Source of the DNA: a virus
DNA length: 21,498 bases
Virus record (IMG/VR): IMGVR_UViG_3300022937_003382
Span: 1-21,498 of that record
Reading direction: 5' to 3' (one strand)
Shown: one piece after another, positions 19,366 to 21,498 of the stretch
How the letters are laid out: each line of letters begins with the position of its first letter
How positions within the stretch are numbered: the stretch's first letter is position 1
Translations under genes and position numbers: made by a program
Notes under the pieces: generated by a model
Seen by the model: the letters and a program-made list of their open reading frames with translations, nothing else
What the model was told of the DNA's origin: nothing
Databases searched by the model: none

Positions 19366-20466
19366 ATGACAAAGACAGTATTCAATAAACAAAAAATAGA
19401 TTTCACAAAACAACCCATGTTCTTTGGTGAGGACGGTGGTGTTCAGAGATATGATGATTTCAAGTATCCACAGTTTGATAAACTGAACCAAACCATGATA
19501 GGATATTTTTGGAGACCAGAAGAAGTTTCATTACAAAAAGACAGAGCAGACTATCAAGGATTCAGACCAGAACAAAAACACATATTCACCAGCAATCTAA
19601 AATATCAAACACTGTTGGATTCAGTGCAGGGCAGAGGACCAAGTCTTATGTTCCTACCATATGTTTCTAATCCGGAACTGGAAGGCTGTATTGTGACTTG
19701 GGATTTCTTCGAAACCATACACTCAAGATCATACACACACATCATGAAGAATGTGTATTCGGATCCATCAGAAGTGTTTGACACAATATTAGATGACAAG
19801 GAAATATTAAAAAGAGCAGAAAGTGTAACAGGTGAGTATGACAAGTTCGGAGCAATGGCCATGGATTATGCTGTGGGCAAAAAAGTAGACATGATTGAAC
19901 TTAAGAAACAACTGTATCTGGCAATGATGACCGTGAACTTGCTGGAGGGTTTGAGATTTTATATTTCATTTGCTTGTACCTTTGCATTTGGTGAATTGAA
20001 ATTGATGGAGGGATCGGCTAAGATCCTCTCACTGATCGCTAGAGACGAAGCCACACACTTGAACCTTTCAACACACGTGATCAAAGCATGGCAAAAAGGT
20101 GATGATCCTGAAATGACCAAAGCAATGAAAGGCACAGAAAAAACTGTGCTCCAGATGTTCAAAGACTGTGTAGAAGAAGAAAAAGCCTGGGCGAAATATC
20201 TATTCAGAGACGGGTCGATTATTGGATTGAACGAAAGATTATTAGGATCTTATGTTGAGTGGACAGCAAACAAACGATTGAGAGCATTGGGCTTTGATCC
20301 AATTTACGATATATCAGCATCACAAAATCCTTTACCTTGGACACAGCATTGGTTGTCATCAAAAGGTATGCAGGTGGCTCCACAGGAGACAGAAGTCGAA
20401 AGTTATATCGTGGGTGGCATCAAGCAAGATGTCAAGAAAGACTCATTCAAAAAGTTTTCATTATAA
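19366..20466 (+). CDS. nrdB: Class Ia ribonucleotide reductase, beta subunit (NrdB)
   Basis: 366 residues; carries the diiron-tyrosyl radical cofactor for NrdA. The metal ligands are all visible: D85 (TLLDSVQ), E116 and H119 (WDFFETIHSRSY), E194 (LLEGLRFY), E228 and H231 (ARDEATH). The radical Tyr is Y123, in the position of E. coli Y122, which indicates a tyrosyl-radical rather than a radical-free Mn/Fe enzyme. The C-terminal tail KDSFKKFSL should dock on NrdA. The region between the ligands of the second half is typical in length. It directly follows nrdA; no Shine-Dalgarno is seen, so it may be translated by coupling or from a leaderless message at 19353. Confidence 0.97.
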   Translation: MTKTVFNKQKIDFTKQPMFFGEDGGVQRYDDFKYPQFDKLNQTMIGYFWRPEEVSLQKDRADYQGFRPEQKHIFTSNLKYQTLLDSVQGRGPSLMFLPYVSNPELEGCIVTWDFFETIHSRSYTHIMKNVYSDPSEVFDTILDDKEILKRAESVTGEYDKFGAMAMDYAVGKKVDMIELKKQLYLAMMTVNLLEGLRFYISFACTFAFGELKLMEGSAKILSLIARDEATHLNLSTHVIKAWQKGDDPEMTKAMKGTEKTVLQMFKDCVEEEKAWAKYLFRDGSIIGLNERLLGSYVEWTANKRLRALGFDPIYDISASQNPLPWTQHWLSSKGMQVAPQETEVESYIVGGIKQDVKKDSFKKFSL

Positions 20467-20473
20467 ATCAATA

Positions 20474-20502
20474 TTGACTTTTAAATTATTTCGTGTTACC
20501 AT
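20474..20502 (+). promoter_or_regulatory. Sigma70-type promoter for sufE, predicted leaderless start
   Basis: TTGACT 20474-20479, 17-nt spacer, TGT-TACCAT (extended -10; hexamer 20497-20502), then exactly 6 nt to the ATG at 20509. Confidence 0.65.
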
Positions 20503-20508
20503 AAGAAC

Positions 20509-20910
20509 ATGATACTAGAAAAAATAAAAGAATTTGGTAATGATCTAAAAATGTTAGAAGGTCACGATCGTCTACAATATCTTGTTGACAAAGCAAAAGA
20601 AGTAGAGCCGTTACCAGACGCCGTTAAAACAGAAGAAAATAGAATACACGGTTGTGCCAGTAAGTTGTGGATAGTAGGCGGTGCAGATGCAGAAAATAAA
20701 ATGCAATACAGAGTTGATGGTGATGCCTTTATTACTAAAGGAACTGCTAAAGTTGTCACGGACATAGTAAACGGAGCTCATCGTAGCGAAGTTGCAAACT
20801 TGACAGTAGAAAATTTTACAGAACTAGGAATCAAAGAATTGTTAACACTTCAAAGACAAAACGGATTGGGCGAATTAATTTTAAGAATTATAAGGATCGC
20901 CAATGCATAG
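20509..20910 (+). CDS. sufE: SufE-like cysteine desulfurase sulfur acceptor
   Basis: 133 residues. The SufE fold is indicated by EGHDRLQYLVDKAK, the PLPDAVKTEENRIHGCASK segment with catalytic C49 (family GCQSQVW, E. coli C51), and the C-terminal RSEVANLTVENFTELGIKEL then LTLQRQNGL and helical end LGELILRIIRI. SufE accepts persulfide sulfur from SufS and passes it to the SufBCD scaffold. No sufS or sufBCD is nearby, so it should act on the host system. Its own promoter separates it from nrdAB. The stop is overlapped by the DUF59 gene, so the two are likely a functional pair. Confidence 0.92.
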   Translation: MILEKIKEFGNDLKMLEGHDRLQYLVDKAKEVEPLPDAVKTEENRIHGCASKLWIVGGADAENKMQYRVDGDAFITKGTAKVVTDIVNGAHRSEVANLTVENFTELGIKELLTLQRQNGLGELILRIIRIANA

Positions 20911-21301
20911 CACACCCCCAGGCTGGATTCCTCAAGACAATGCATCAGTGGATCCTAGCCTACACGTAACACTTGAAGATATAAAAGAAGACACAGAAGT
21001 TCATCAAGAATTTATAGATATAGTAAAAGAAAAATTAAAAACTGTGTATGATCCAGAGATAACTGTGGATATTTACACACTGGGATTGATCTACGATGTA
21101 AAAATTACCAGTGACAGATATGTGTTTGTGTTAATGAGTCTGACCTCGGCATTCTGTCCTGCCGCTGATTCCATGCCCAGAGAGATACAACAAAAGATTG
21201 AGAGCATACCCGGATTGAGATGCAAAGTGAGGATCACAATGACTCCACAATGGAGCAGAGAAATGATAGAACCCGGAATGAGAGATCTTTTAGGTCTATG
21301 A
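20903..21301 (+). CDS. MIP18/SufT-like DUF59 iron-sulfur assembly protein
   Basis: 132 residues. Core: VYDPEITVDIYTLGLIYDV (residues about 48-66), then VFVLMSLTSAFCPAADSMP with the single conserved Cys of the family, then the end PGLRCKVRITMTPQWSREMI followed by GMRDLLGL. All are hallmarks of DUF59 proteins (SufT, PaaD, MIP18), which help Fe-S cluster maturation. The N-terminal ~40 residues (MHSTPPGWIPQDNASVDPSL) extend the core and are acidic. It starts 8 nt inside sufE behind an AAGGATC site, so it is translated with sufE. I leave the gene symbol blank because SufT and PaaD-type members cannot be told apart here. Confidence 0.92.
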   Translation: MHSTPPGWIPQDNASVDPSLHVTLEDIKEDTEVHQEFIDIVKEKLKTVYDPEITVDIYTLGLIYDVKITSDRYVFVLMSLTSAFCPAADSMPREIQQKIESIPGLRCKVRITMTPQWSREMIEPGMRDLLGL

Positions 21302-21305
21302 AGTC

Positions 21306-21498
21306 ATGCAAGTAATAGAAATTTTAATATACGGTCTAGGAATTTTAGAATTTCCTTATGACCCAAACGTGGGCAAGTGTCATGAAAACGCAAACCTGAT
21401 ATACCAACAGAACGGTTTGGAACACTTCAGCAAGATAGATCCACCGGAGTTCTGGGCAGAAGGTGATTACTGGCTGGGTGAAGATGGTAAGAGATACA
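21306..21498 (+). CDS. Hypothetical protein, 3' end beyond the window
   Basis: Open from the ATG at 21306 to the right edge (64 codons), 4 nt after the DUF59 stop. Reads MQVIEILIYGLGILEFPYDP, then an acidic Trp-containing stretch ending FWAEGDYWLGEDGKRY. The first 15 residues are hydrophobic but short. It probably belongs to the sufE-DUF59 transcript. No family recognised. An ATG overlapping the DUF59 stop (21298) closes after five codons and is not used. Confidence 0.55.
   Translation, partial: MQVIEILIYGLGILEFPYDPNVGKCHENANLIYQQNGLEHFSKIDPPEFWAEGDYWLGEDGKRY

Noticed and set aside
1-21498. tRNA genes, CRISPR arrays, integrase, transposase or IS ends
   Set aside because: Looked for T-loop-like sequences, regularly spaced repeats and recombinase motifs; found none that hold up.

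Overview
The window looks like part of the genome of a T4-like (myovirus-type) bacteriophage from seawater, of the kind that infects SAR11/Pelagibacter or a related marine alphaproteobacterium. The evidence: coding is very dense and AT-rich, with short intergenic gaps; there are T4-type late promoter elements (TATAAATA and close variants) in front of virion-type genes; phage-borne ribonucleotide reductase NrdA/NrdB is present; a tail-fibre/pectate-lyase-fold protein is present; and many small proteins resemble uncharacterised proteins I recall from T4-like cyanophages and pelagiphages. Host-derived genes (a DUF1178 zinc-ribbon protein, SufE, a SufT/MIP18-like DUF59 protein, a cold-shock protein) point to an alphaproteobacterial host. 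The host assignment is inference. No tRNA, integrase, IS element or CRISPR array was seen.

Layout. 1-1222: small early-type genes running in both directions from a divergent promoter pair. 1224-2131: two divergently transcribed, very basic, late-promoter-driven paralogous small proteins, separated by a repeat-rich spacer. 2205-3702: a nucleotide-sugar dehydrogenase and an unknown gene. 3755-5082: a minus-strand block of cold-shock protein, an unknown protein and a DUF1178 protein, punctuated by two good intrinsic terminators. 5142-7453: GNAT acetyltransferase, a coiled-coil peptide, an unknown and a large DUF6267-type protein with a ligase-like KxDG motif. 7406-8452: a minus-strand glycosyltransferase-like gene overlapping its convergent neighbour. 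8471-14394: plus-strand late/virion-type genes, including an FkbM methyltransferase with a cysteine-rich N-terminus, two small probable virion proteins with strong ribosome-binding sites, a small membrane protein, a pair of tandem paralogues and an acidic helical protein (possible scaffold). 14451-16799: MGME1/RecB-type exonuclease and tail fibre. 16925-21498: nrdA-nrdB, then sufE, a DUF59 gene and a truncated ORF.

How the genes fit together. NrdAB and the exonuclease serve dNTP supply and DNA processing. SufE plus the DUF59 protein suggest support of host Fe-S assembly. The sugar dehydrogenase, the glycosyltransferase-like protein and the FkbM methyltransferase suggest glycan modification. 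The late region makes the particle.

The most striking regulatory pattern is promoter placement. Several early (-35/-10) and late (TAAATA) promoters sit so that the predicted +1 is the A of the ATG, which would make leaderless mRNAs. Other genes, mostly virion-type, carry strong Shine-Dalgarno sequences. The second theme is a set of late genes whose products begin with short peptides resembling T4 capsid-targeting sequences, some with prohead-protease-like (I-x-E) sites.
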